From positions 248,001 to 312,000 of the forward strand of contig JBMNJZ010000001.1 of NCBI GenBank assembly GCA_050951925.1: a stretch of DNA of 64,000 nucleotides, in the 5' to 3' direction. The notes beneath the pieces are model-generated. The model made no database searches. It had not been told where the DNA came from and saw only the letters and a list, made by a program, of their open reading frames with translations. Positions 25,273 to 34,031 of the stretch are shown in pieces (within the stretch, counting starts at the first letter, position 1; every line of letters begins with the position of its first letter). The position numbers and the translations under genes were made by a program. The DNA comes from UBA1046 sp012511325 (GTDB lineage Bacteria; Bacillota; Clostridia; Saccharofermentanales; DTU023).

Positions 25273-28197
25273 TTACAATCTTTTCATCTTAGTAATCTGA
25301 TCAAAGTCCACATTGGCGCTGTTAAGCCTTTCCTCATCGCCTACCACGCAGACATTGCCGTGCCTGATGGCCTGTTCCAGCCAGACGGCAGCCGCCTGCA
25401 ATTCTGACAGTTCCGTCGCTACGGCCTCGGCTTTCAGCTTCTCCAAAGTCTGTTGATTCAGCCCGGAGTACTCCCGCTCCAACATCAGAATATCGACCTC
25501 ATAAGGACTGATAGCCGGATCAAATTGATTGAGCGAACCGATGATCAGGCGCTCCAGCTCAACCGGAGTCAGCCGCAGGGAGCGGAGCCAGTTCCCTATC
25601 TCCTGATAGACAGTAAGCGTTTCCGCCAGTCGGGGATCGCGATAGGACAAGAGAGCCAACTGCCCGTCAGGCCTGAAGCTGATGCCCTGGCCGTAGGCGC
25701 CGCCCCGGGCACGGATCATTTGGTACAGATAGTCGCTGGAAAGCAGATTATCCAAAACCGGCAGCATACCGCTGTAGTTGACACCGTAAACCCGGTAGTC
25801 AGAAACTAAAGTGACATAATTCACATTGGCGGAGAGAGCCAGTCCCTCACTAATCCGCAACGGACTGAAACTGAAATCCTGAGCCGGCAGCCGTTCAGCC
25901 GGCAGATCGCTGATCAGAGCTCTGACCTGAGTCATAAGTTCCGGCAGATAATCCTCCTCTGCCGTCAGAGATACTTTCAGCTGTTGGCGGCGGAAAATCC
26001 GTCTGCTGACACGAGCCAGCCCGGAACTCAACCGCTCAATTTCACGGTCGAAATTTTGCAGCAAATCGCTGAGATGCCAGTAGAAGCTCAAACCATTGAT
26101 CTGTTCCGAATAAGCATGGGCGGAAAACAGGCGGGACGAGGCCTGACGGATCGCAATGCGGTGAGCTATCGAATCGAAGCTGTCTTCAAAGTCGGATTTC
26201 AGAGACAACAACAATTCTTTGAGTCTCCCCCGGTCAGTGAAATCGGTCTCCAGCAAAATCTCGCGCAGCAAAGCAAACATCTGCCGCGTATTGGCATGAA
26301 GGGCATGCGAACGCACTATCAGCCGCGGCTGATGAAGGGAAGGATCGTGAAAGTCGGTGGAAACACCGGCACTGAAAGCGAAACCGGAACAGATTTGGTC
26401 AATTCGATTGCTGAGCTCAATATAATCTCTGTCGGCCGTGCTGAGATCGCCGAGCAAATGACAGAGATAGCCTACATAGACCAGATCTTCCTGCCGAACC
26501 CGACTCAGATCAAAGCCAAGAGCGAAAGTACCGATGCCGCCGGTCGCCTGCGGATGCAAAAGATAACATACTTCCTGCTCCTCTATACGTTGCTGCTCAA
26601 TCCGAGTCACGCCCCGGTCAATCTCCGACAGCGACAGATAGGGCAAAGTGTCCTTCTCCTCAGGCGTATCCGGTCTGGCCTGCCAGGCAGCCAGCGCCTC
26701 GGTTCCGGCAATCAAAGCCTCGATCTCCGCCGAAGACAGGCCCGCTTTCAGCTCAGCCAGCTCGCGCGCGACAGCTCTGTCCCGCTCGCGGTACAAACCC
26801 GTGACCGGGCGGTGGATACCGCGAATAGTATCCGTATTATCCGCTAATTTCTGCTTAACATAGTCCTCGAACAGACCCTGTCCGATACCCTCTCTCAGCT
26901 TCCGCAGCGGTTCATCAAAAGCCAGATCGGCCAATAGCGGCTCCCGATAGCGGAACTGCGACATGGCCCTGATGCTGTAGACAATGCCGCGATTGATTCC
27001 GCCGGAGCGGCGCAGATCCAGTTCGCTGCTATTTAATTGCGCCAGCAGCAAATCGCGGTCGAAGCCTTCAGCCGCGCCCCGCCTCAATTCCTGATCCAAA
27101 AGCTCGCAAAACTCAGTCGCCCGCGCCGGATCGGCATTTTTGACCAGCACGCCGAAATCGGTAAAATATGTATTCCGGCCGTAGCTCATCACATCCTCGC
27201 CCAGCCCGGCCCGGCGCAGAGCCAACTTCAACGGCGACGACTCGGAATCAACCAACACGCCGAAAATCAGCTTGGCCAAAAATCGCTCCTCTACCGTTTG
27301 AGCATGACCCAGCGACCAAGTTTGCGACAACCAGCTGTTTTTTGCCACAACCTCTCCGTCCTCGCCATTGAACTCAAATTCCCTAAACCCCGATCCGCTG
27401 ACAGGGCGCTCTCCCGGCGCAATCTCAATTGTTTCCGACGAAGGCGTTATTTCAGACAGCACCGCGTCCAGCAGGGGGAAAACCTCGGTCGCTGCTATAG
27501 CACCGTGCAGCACGATCAGCGCATTGGACGGATTATAGTGGCGTCTGTGGAAAGCCAGAAAGTCCTCATAGCGAAGCTGCGGAATATCGTAAGGATATCC
27601 GCCGGACTCATGGCTATAGGTAGATCCCGGATGGAGCGCCCGCACCAGATCTAATTTGATCTGCTCGGTAGGATCGCTATAGGCGCCTCTCATTTCGTTA
27701 TAGACCACGCCGTTGTATGTCAGCGGCGCGTCATAATCCGCCAATGCCAGATGCCAGCCCTCCTGGAGAAAAATCTCTTTCGTCTCATAAATCCGCGGGT
27801 GAAAAACGGCATCCAAATAAACGGATATCAAATTGAGGAAATCCCGGTTGTCCTGTGAACTTAGAGGATATAGGGTCATATCCTCAAAGGTCATGGCATT
27901 GAGAAAAGTCTGCATTGAAGTCCGGAGCATGTCCATAAAAGGCTCACGAGTGCGGTACTTCCTGGATCCGGCCAGAACCGAGTGCTCCAGGATATGAGGC
28001 AGCCCGGTCGAGTCCGTAGGCGGTGTGCGAAAACCGATAGTGAAAGACTTATTTCTGCTGGCGGACTTGAGAAAAAGCAGTCGGGCGCCACTCATCTCAT
28101 GCAAATATTCCAGAGCCATGGCCGCCGCTTCCGGCAGAGGTGTCGCGCTGACAAGCGTAAAACCGTAGTCTGATTCCTGTTTTATATTCTGATGCAT
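25273..28197 (-). CDS. M16C family zinc peptidase (PreP-like)
   Basis: Large zinc metallopeptidase of 974 residues, of the presequence-protease/M16C group, which degrades short peptides inside a clam-shell chamber. The inverted zinc motif is seen as H68-x-x-E71-H72 (PHILEHSVLAGS) and the distal Glu lies in a segment like YNEMRGAYSD. The length fits the two-halves-in-one-chain form. GAGGAG precedes the ATG. No secretion signal is visible, so it is probably cytoplasmic. It may aid amino-acid recycling. Confidence 0.93.
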   Translation of the reverse strand: MHQNIKQESDYGFTLVSATPLPEAAAMALEYLHEMSGARLLFLKSASRNKSFTIGFRTPPTDSTGLPHILEHSVLAGSRKYRTREPFMDMLRTSMQTFLNAMTFEDMTLYPLSSQDNRDFLNLISVYLDAVFHPRIYETKEIFLQEGWHLALADYDAPLTYNGVVYNEMRGAYSDPTEQIKLDLVRALHPGSTYSHESGGYPYDIPQLRYEDFLAFHRRHYNPSNALIVLHGAIAATEVFPLLDAVLSEITPSSETIEIAPGERPVSGSGFREFEFNGEDGEVVAKNSWLSQTWSLGHAQTVEERFLAKLIFGVLVDSESSPLKLALRRAGLGEDVMSYGRNTYFTDFGVLVKNADPARATEFCELLDQELRRGAAEGFDRDLLLAQLNSSELDLRRSGGINRGIVYSIRAMSQFRYREPLLADLAFDEPLRKLREGIGQGLFEDYVKQKLADNTDTIRGIHRPVTGLYRERDRAVARELAELKAGLSSAEIEALIAGTEALAAWQARPDTPEEKDTLPYLSLSEIDRGVTRIEQQRIEEQEVCYLLHPQATGGIGTFALGFDLSRVRQEDLVYVGYLCHLLGDLSTADRDYIELSNRIDQICSGFAFSAGVSTDFHDPSLHQPRLIVRSHALHANTRQMFALLREILLETDFTDRGRLKELLLSLKSDFEDSFDSIAHRIAIRQASSRLFSAHAYSEQINGLSFYWHLSDLLQNFDREIERLSSGLARVSRRIFRRQQLKVSLTAEEDYLPELMTQVRALISDLPAERLPAQDFSFSPLRISEGLALSANVNYVTLVSDYRVYGVNYSGMLPVLDNLLSSDYLYQMIRARGGAYGQGISFRPDGQLALLSYRDPRLAETLTVYQEIGNWLRSLRLTPVELERLIIGSLNQFDPAISPYEVDILMLEREYSGLNQQTLEKLKAEAVATELSELQAAAVWLEQAIRHGNVCVVGDEERLNSANVDFDQITKMKRL

Positions 28198-28345
28198 ATG
28201 GTCTCCTCAGATGGTAATTTCGTTGTTAGACAAAGAGATGGCGGTCGCTCGGATAATTTCAGCTCCGGGACCGCCTGTCGCTATGGATCTAATCAACAGC
28301 GTTATTTTTTATAAATAATTCCTAAAAGCCGGTCTCTGACATGCT

Positions 28346-29212
28346 TCAGCAGACCGGTCTGTCAATATCGCGGTGCGAAAGCACAACCGGATAGCCCTTA
28401 TTAATCAGCTCCGAGGCGATATAATTGGCAAAAGTCACCGAGCGGTGTCGTCCGCCCGTACAGCCGATCCCTATAACAAGTTGCGCTTTGCCTTCGGCAA
28501 TATACAGAGGAATGGAAAAGTAGAGAAAACCCAGAATATGTTCGAGCATGCCGATCGCCTCCGGAAAGCTCATCACATATTCACTGACTTCATGATCCTC
28601 TCCGGTCAGCGGGCGCAAATTATCAATATAATGCGGATTAGGCAGACAGCGCATGTCGAAGAGAAGATCGGCATCACTGACCGTGCCGTGTTTGAAACCG
28701 AAAGAATAGATATTGATCACCATCGCCTCGCGGCTATCCAAAGACAAGACTTTGAGCAAAGTATTGTGCAGCTGAGCCGGCTTCAGATAGGTCGTATCGA
28801 CAATATATGAGGCGCGGGCCCGGATCGGTACCAGATATTCTTCTTCCCTGCGGATAGCCGCCTCAAAAGTCAAGTTTTCGGTGGTCATGAGGGGATGTAT
28901 CCGTCTGGTTTCTTTATAACGTTTTCTCAGCTCATCGGAGCTGCATTCCAAATAGAGAATCTTATAACCAATATTTCTGTCTTCCAGTTCAGACAAGACC
29001 TGATCAAAGTCGGAGAACATATTTTGGCTTCTGGAATCGATGCCGAAAGCAATCTTCCTTTGCATCGTGTCATGTTCACACATGAAATCCACGAAGTTGA
29101 GGATAATTTGGGGCGGCAAATTATCGATACAGTAATAATGCATATCCTCAAGGAAATCCAATGCCAGCGATTTGCCGGCGCCGCTCAAGCCGGTGACTAT
29201 CAGCAATTCCAT
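28346..29212 (-). CDS. rapZ: RNase adaptor / nucleotide-binding protein RapZ
   Basis: RapZ/YvcJ family P-loop protein of 288 residues. It has Walker A GLSGAGKS at residues 8-15, the DNLPP segment, and the C-terminal GIGCTGGRHRSV followed by SHRDIDRP. In Gram-negatives RapZ directs RNase E to GlmZ RNA and in Bacillus YvcJ affects competence; the role here is unknown. In many Firmicutes it sits with yvcK and whiA; those genes are not adjacent here. AGGAG precedes the ATG. Confidence 0.95.
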   Translation of the reverse strand: MELLIVTGLSGAGKSLALDFLEDMHYYCIDNLPPQIILNFVDFMCEHDTMQRKIAFGIDSRSQNMFSDFDQVLSELEDRNIGYKILYLECSSDELRKRYKETRRIHPLMTTENLTFEAAIRREEEYLVPIRARASYIVDTTYLKPAQLHNTLLKVLSLDSREAMVINIYSFGFKHGTVSDADLLFDMRCLPNPHYIDNLRPLTGEDHEVSEYVMSFPEAIGMLEHILGFLYFSIPLYIAEGKAQLVIGIGCTGGRHRSVTFANYIASELINKGYPVVLSHRDIDRPVC

Positions 29213-29295
29213 CTCCTCTTACAGCATCCTTTCCGGTAATAATTATTTAATTTCATTCTAATGCAGAATCAAAGCTAAGAAAAGCTACGTTTAGT

Positions 29296-30327
29296 TCAAA
29301 CATTGCCCAAGAACACCCTTGTTAACTTCCGTTCGGCAATTCTCTTGAGCCGTCGCAGAGTCTCAAGCGGAGTCGGGGGCGGCTCTGTCAGCCGATATCC
29401 GGGGAAATAACGCGACAGATGATAGGGTATATCGGGATCAATCCCCGCCAGCCAGGAAGTCATTTCCGCAATCTCCTGCTCATCATCTGAGAAACCGGGA
29501 ATCACGAGTGTCGTAATCTCCAGATGGGCGCCGGCGGCCGCCAGTTCGATGGTGGATCGCACCAGGTCCAGTGATCCGTTCAAGCTGCGGTAGCCTTCGT
29601 CTGAAAAACACTTGAGATCAATATTCCAAGCGGTAGTATACTCGGCCAGCCGGCGGACGGGGCCGGGTCGGAAACTGCCATTGGTGATTAAGACGGTCTC
29701 AAGTCCGGCGCTTCTGGCCAAGCTGAAAGTCTCGAGGATATATTCGAAATTGATCAGGGGCTCGTTGTAAGTAAAGGCCAGACCGATATTGCCCATCGCA
29801 CGCTGATCGAGTGCGATTTGAACCAGTTCAGAAGGTGAATAACGGCGGTTGCGGGCAGCGGCGCGGTCGATCATCCGCCGGTCGGTGATCTGAGATATAT
29901 GGCAGTTCTGGCAAAAGGGACAGGTAAGATTGCAGCCGAAACCGCCGGCCGACAGGATATACGTGCCCGGGTGAAAGCAAGCCAGCGGCTTCTTCTCGAT
30001 CGGATCCAGGGCCAGGCCGGTCAGGAGGCCGGCGTAGTGGTTGACTATCTGCCGGCCGGTATTGCCGCGCGCTCCGCAAAAGCCTGTCTCACCCGGCGCC
30101 AGGCGGCAGTTGTGCTGGCAGAGCGGACAGGTTAAGACGGGACCGGGGTTTTGCGGCTTGGCATTAGCTTCACTGTCAAAAGCGGCGCCGGCGCCGGTTT
30201 CGCTCTGCGCAACGGAGATAGCGTTTACACAGGAGCCGGTTTCTATAATTGTTTGTCGTTTATCCTTGCTCGTTTTGATGTCTGACCACCTCGAATCGTT
30301 CGAGCTCAACAGGTTCGGAACGGCCAA
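29296..30327 (-). CDS. amrS: AmmeMemoRadiSam system radical SAM enzyme
   Basis: Radical SAM protein of 343 residues. An N-terminal Cys cluster (CPLCQHNCRLAPGETGFCGAR) comes before the [4Fe-4S]/SAM motif C-x3-C-x2-C in CNLTCPFCQNC. Later parts resemble pyruvate formate-lyase activating enzymes (FTYNEPLINFEYI). The frame opens at a TTG at 30327, which overlaps the preceding Memo-AMMECR1 gene by 68 bases; a later non-ATG start near 30285, just after GAGGTGG, is possible. The overlap indicates tight coupling with the upstream gene. The reaction of this widely conserved trio is not known to me. Confidence 0.88.
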   Translation of the reverse strand: MAVPNLLSSNDSRWSDIKTSKDKRQTIIETGSCVNAISVAQSETGAGAAFDSEANAKPQNPGPVLTCPLCQHNCRLAPGETGFCGARGNTGRQIVNHYAGLLTGLALDPIEKKPLACFHPGTYILSAGGFGCNLTCPFCQNCHISQITDRRMIDRAAARNRRYSPSELVQIALDQRAMGNIGLAFTYNEPLINFEYILETFSLARSAGLETVLITNGSFRPGPVRRLAEYTTAWNIDLKCFSDEGYRSLNGSLDLVRSTIELAAAGAHLEITTLVIPGFSDDEQEIAEMTSWLAGIDPDIPYHLSRYFPGYRLTEPPPTPLETLRRLKRIAERKLTRVFLGNV

Positions 30328-31765
30328 TGCCTGCCTTTTGTCTGGCGATGTCGATCTGTTGCTCTATTGAGCTGATGCCATCCAAATTGGGCAGCAGCAG
30401 ACCTTTCCGCAGACCCCGGCTGACAATCACGCCGTAGCGCTTGATATCAAGTTCAGAGGAATCCGTGATCGGCTCCGGCGGTCGCAGTACATCGACGCTG
30501 TACTCCAGTTCCGACAGCTCGTCCAGGCCAATCGGGCGAAAGCGCGGGTCGCGGGTGCCGGCCGCTACGGCATTGCTCATAATTTCCTCCGCCAATGTGC
30601 CATAACTCGGTTGGATGGTGCCGATACAGCCCCTGAGCTGACCTTGCTTATGGATTGTCACAAAGGCACCGGCTTTGCCTGCAGTGATTTCTTGAGGCAA
30701 AGCTGCCTGTTCAGCCGGTGTCAGTGGAGGCTTGCGCCCGGTCCGGATATAGTTTTCGACTGTATGCTTGGCCAGCGCGACATAGGGATCGCCGCTGAGC
30801 CAGGGAATATCCTTTCCGGAACTGAGACTGGGGGAGTCCGGTCGCAGATCGCGGAAAGCTGCTATAGCATAACCGACGCCATAGGTACCCTCATAGCTCA
30901 GGAGCTCCGACTTATAAGCGGTATCCGCCAGTACGCCGCCCAGAATATTGAAAGATCTTAGCCCGCATTCGGCGACCTCTGCCAACAGATCATCATCATA
31001 GGCAAGCAGCCGGGCGAAGTCTCCCGCGCCGAGGGCTGCGGTCAGATCGCGGTCAAAAGCTTCGCCGCGCGGCGCCAGACCGTATGGACTATCCGCTTTC
31101 AGGCGATGTGAGAGATCGCCGCTGGCAATGAAGACAACCCGCTTGCCGGAAGCGGCAATAGCGTCCCGGATTGCCCGGCCGTAATTGTGATGGATCTGAG
31201 GCGACAGGCCGGAAAAAGACAGGCGAACCAAACCGGGGGTCAGTTGCCACTCGCGGAAGTCGGCGGACGACCGTTGCCTGGCATCGGCAGCAGACCGGAC
31301 AGCGGATTTGCCGGCGGCCGCAGAGGGGAATTGTTGCTCCGCGACCGAAGCAGCCCATTCCGCCCGCGCGATAAAGTAAAGGGGAACAAAGCTGCCATGA
31401 TCGACTCTGCTGCCTAAATCCGCATTCCCCGCGCTGATATGTGTCGGGATCGCGGCGGATTGCGCCTTGTCCCGGATGAGACTGATCAGATCCTGATCAT
31501 AATTCATGGTCAGAACCGGCTGCCCGGCACCGAAAGATGCCAATGACATCGATTCAACGCTGCCGCCGATCAGTCGAAAAGCGCCGGATAACGCAGGAGC
31601 ATGCGGCGAAACAAGGATAATCGTATCGGGTTGAGCTTGAGCTATCTCGGTCCCTACCCGGTAGTAGGCGGCCATTGTTTCAGGGATTCCCTTCTCGGCG
31701 CCCCTGCCTACCGCCGGCACGGCTAATGGCGGATGAGGTACTGCATAAGCTGAAATTAAAGTCAT
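30260..31765 (-). CDS. AmmeMemoRadiSam Memo-AMMECR1 fusion protein
   Basis: Two domains in one chain of 501 residues. The N-terminal ~290 residues are a Memo-like domain related to class III extradiol dioxygenases (ISAYAVPHPPLAVPAVGRG, LVSPHAPAL, IASGDLSHRL), with His residues at plausible metal sites. The C-terminal ~190 residues are an AMMECR1 domain with the signature QLRGCIGT and GTRDPRFRP. A stretch of about 35 residues rich in Ser, Ala and Arg interrupts the Memo domain near residue 150. AAGGAG precedes the ATG. It is first in the operon, with the radical SAM partner downstream and overlapping. Confidence 0.92.
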   Translation of the reverse strand: MTLISAYAVPHPPLAVPAVGRGAEKGIPETMAAYYRVGTEIAQAQPDTIILVSPHAPALSGAFRLIGGSVESMSLASFGAGQPVLTMNYDQDLISLIRDKAQSAAIPTHISAGNADLGSRVDHGSFVPLYFIARAEWAASVAEQQFPSAAAGKSAVRSAADARQRSSADFREWQLTPGLVRLSFSGLSPQIHHNYGRAIRDAIAASGKRVVFIASGDLSHRLKADSPYGLAPRGEAFDRDLTAALGAGDFARLLAYDDDLLAEVAECGLRSFNILGGVLADTAYKSELLSYEGTYGVGYAIAAFRDLRPDSPSLSSGKDIPWLSGDPYVALAKHTVENYIRTGRKPPLTPAEQAALPQEITAGKAGAFVTIHKQGQLRGCIGTIQPSYGTLAEEIMSNAVAAGTRDPRFRPIGLDELSELEYSVDVLRPPEPITDSSELDIKRYGVIVSRGLRKGLLLPNLDGISSIEQQIDIARQKAGIGRSEPVELERFEVVRHQNEQG

Positions 31766-31953
31766 CTGCTACACTCCTTTATTCTTTGCCAAAGCGGACA
31801 AGTCACATCAGTCAGCTCTGAAAACACCCTGCCGTCTGATCGACAGGCAATTAGATTGTCACCGCAATTCCCGGCGACAAATAAGTACTGTCTTGTTATA
31901 AGTATAGCGCATTCTTCCCATAGGACAGAGTTTAGCCTGGCACGCGGCACCCG

Positions 31954-31982
31954 TTGACGGGGAAAGCAAAATTTATTATTAT
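31954..31982 (+). promoter_or_regulatory. Strong promoter of the cobalamin riboswitch RNA
   Basis: TTGACG (31954-31959) and TATTAT (31977-31982) with exact 17-base spacing. The predicted start near 31989 lies about a dozen bases before the aptamer's closing stem. Confidence 0.75.
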
Positions 31983-32001
31983 AAGTTCAGATATAATCAA
32001 T

Positions 32002-32152
32002 ATTTCCGGATGCTCGGGAAACAGGTGCAAGACCTGTGCGGTACCGCCGCTGTAAGTGAGACTTGTCCTCAGACGGATGTCAGCCACTGATTTGATTGGG
32101 AAGGCGAGGATTAAGGCCAAAAACTCACGAGCCAGAAGACCGGTTCGGAAAT
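32002..32152 (+). ncRNA. Cobalamin (B12) riboswitch aptamer, no gene behind it
   Basis: A B12-sensing RNA. Conserved blocks appear in order: CGGGAAACAGGTGCAAGACC, then ACCGCCGCTGTAAG, then CCACTG with GGGAAGGC, and the 3' box GAGCCAGAAGACC. The closing stem pairs ATTTCCG (32002-32008) with CGGAAAT (32146-32152). Downstream, a hairpin (ACACAA with TTGTGT, 32162-32180) shows CGGT in its loop, which complements ACCG in the L5 region, the expected kissing-loop partner. A terminator follows at 32213. Rightward of that there is no credible gene: the next gene ends at 32406 in the opposite direction. Confidence 0.92.
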
Positions 32153-32212
32153 GATGCCAATACACAACGGTTTATTGTGTCGCGGCGCTTGAGTTATTGA
32201 CGGTAAAAACGG

Positions 32213-32240
32213 GCCGCAACTTTAGGAGTTGCGGCTTTTT
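32213..32240 (+). terminator. Riboswitch expression-platform terminator
   Basis: A 9-bp stem (GCCGCAACT, 32213-32221, with 32227-32235), 5-nt loop and T5. An upstream GCGGC (32182-32186) can pair with the 5' arm and act as antiterminator, so termination can depend on B12. From 32241 to 32405 I see only a GC-rich hairpin (32371-32387) without a T-run. Confidence 0.85.
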
Positions 32241-32405
32241 GTGTTGGAAGAGAGCTAAAAAGGATAGCGCTCAAATCCGGCCGAATAACATATTTACAAT
32301 GTCGTTATGCGATTTTGTATACTCCTTTTCTCATTTCTGATGCAGGGCTGGCGCCGGATTTCCTGGCCCGGGGCCGGTAGCCGGCCCGCATCGGGACAAT
32401 CACCA

Positions 32406-34031
32406 TTAATCGTAAGTAATCATATTCAGATCGAGCATATTCTTCTTGATTTGGGCTAGGGTTGACTTCAGGGCACTGAGCTGTTCATCTGACAGTTCGT
32501 GCAGATCCGGCGGCTGATCCTCCCAGGAACCCATCATGCGGCCGACTTCGTCCATCATCTTGCTAACTTCATACAGATCCGGAGCACTGACCAGGATAGA
32601 AGTGCTATGATGCGTTTCGTCGCCCAGAAATTCCAGCTCATCTCCATAGCGCGGGATCATCACATCAATGCCAAAAGTCTCCTCAATATTATCTTTCAGC
32701 GGCAACATCTCCCTGCTTTCACCGTGAACCAGGACCACTTGCCTGGGCTTGGTCTCAAAGTCTGCCAGCCAGTTCAGCAATGTCGGTTTGTCAGCATGGG
32801 CCGAAAAGCCGGGCATGCTGTACACCGAAGCCTTGATATCGACCCAGGAGCCGGCGATCTTAACCTTGTCCGTAGTTCCGTCCAGGATGATGCGTCCCAG
32901 TGTACCCGCGGCCTGATAGCCGACAAAGATGACAGCGGACATGGGATCCCAGAGATTGTACTTGAGATGATGACGAACCCGCCCGCCTGTAGCCATACCG
33001 CTGGCCGAAATGATAACCTTGGGCTCCCGCTTTTCATTCAGTGCTTTTGATTCATCCACTGATCGGGTATAGGTGAGATTGGGGAAGTTGAAAATATTGT
33101 CGCCGCGGCGCACCAGGGCCTGAGCCTCTTCACCCAGCAAATCGGTATGCCGCATAAAAACTGAAGTTGCTTTCGTCGCCATCGGACTGTCCACATAGAT
33201 CGGAACAGGCTGTCGCTGGCCGTGGCCGCCGTACTCAAAGTATTTGTTCATCTCATAGAGCAATTCCTGTGTGCGGCCGATCGCAAAGCTGGGGATAATC
33301 ACGCTGCCGCCGCGATTAATTGTCTTATAGATCACCTGCATCAACTGATCCAGCGAATCCTGATATTTGGCATGGACGGTATTGCCGTAAGTTGACTCGA
33401 GAATAACCAGATCCGCTGCCTCGATAGCGGAGGGATCGCGGATCAGTAAATGGTCATGCATGCCGAGATCTCCGGAGAAAACTACCTTTGTCGTCTTGTC
33501 GCGCTCCGTAATCCACAGCTCAATTATCGCCGACCCCAGAATATGCCCGGCATCTCGCAATCGCATTCGGATATTAGGCGTCAGATCAACCATTTCCTCA
33601 TAGTAATACGGCTCAAACAGTTCCATCGCCGCAACCACGTCATCTGAATCATACAGAGGCTCCAACAGATCCTCGCCGGCGCGCTGGCGCTTTTTATTCT
33701 CCCATTGGATATCGAAATATTGAATATTCGCCGAATCCTGGAGCATAATATCGACCAGCTCCATTGTCGCCTGCGTCGTATAAATCGGTTTGTCAAAACC
33801 CTCTTTGACCAGCTTGGGAATCCGTCCCGAGTGATCTAAATGCGCATGGGTCAGAATCAAAAAATCCAATTGTGAGATATCATAAGGGAAATCCAGCCGA
33901 TTCCTGGCTTCCTCACTGGCACTGCCCTGGAACATTCCGCAATCAATCAGAAAACGCTCGCCATTCTCCGTTGTGACCAGGAAATTAGAACCCGTCACAT
34001 CCTCGGTCGCGCCATAAAAAATAATTTTCAT
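32406..34031 (-). CDS. MBL-fold beta-CASP RNA-processing metallohydrolase
   Basis: Metallo-beta-lactamase fold protein of 541 residues with a beta-CASP insert and a C-terminal RNA-specificity (RMMBL) motif, related to CPSF-73/Ysh1 nucleases. Zinc motifs are THAHLDHSGRIP, an Asp in FSGDLGMHD and a late His in PGFSAHADKPTL; the segment SASGMATGGRVRHHL is typical. It may process RNA ends, but substrate is unknown. It starts immediately after the mnmA stop codon, with GAGGAAA inside mnmA serving as its ribosome binding site. Confidence 0.93.
   Translation of the reverse strand: MKIIFYGATEDVTGSNFLVTTENGERFLIDCGMFQGSASEEARNRLDFPYDISQLDFLILTHAHLDHSGRIPKLVKEGFDKPIYTTQATMELVDIMLQDSANIQYFDIQWENKKRQRAGEDLLEPLYDSDDVVAAMELFEPYYYEEMVDLTPNIRMRLRDAGHILGSAIIELWITERDKTTKVVFSGDLGMHDHLLIRDPSAIEAADLVILESTYGNTVHAKYQDSLDQLMQVIYKTINRGGSVIIPSFAIGRTQELLYEMNKYFEYGGHGQRQPVPIYVDSPMATKATSVFMRHTDLLGEEAQALVRRGDNIFNFPNLTYTRSVDESKALNEKREPKVIISASGMATGGRVRHHLKYNLWDPMSAVIFVGYQAAGTLGRIILDGTTDKVKIAGSWVDIKASVYSMPGFSAHADKPTLLNWLADFETKPRQVVLVHGESREMLPLKDNIEETFGIDVMIPRYGDELEFLGDETHHSTSILVSAPDLYEVSKMMDEVGRMMGSWEDQPPDLHELSDEQLSALKSTLAQIKKNMLDLNMITYD

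Noticed and set aside
31762..31950. 62-codon leftward frame upstream of the Memo-AMMECR1 gene
   Set aside because: No ribosome binding site, overlaps the next gene's start, no recognisable features.
32151..32192. 13-codon frame starting inside the riboswitch closing stem
   Set aside because: No ribosome binding site and it lies wholly inside structured riboswitch RNA.
32371..32387. GC-rich hairpin GGGCCGG/CCGGCCC
   Set aside because: No T-run on either strand; left unassigned instead of called a terminator.
32307..32459. ~50-codon rightward frame after the riboswitch terminator
   Set aside because: No ribosome binding site, and it runs into the antisense of the beta-CASP gene; not a credible riboswitch target.
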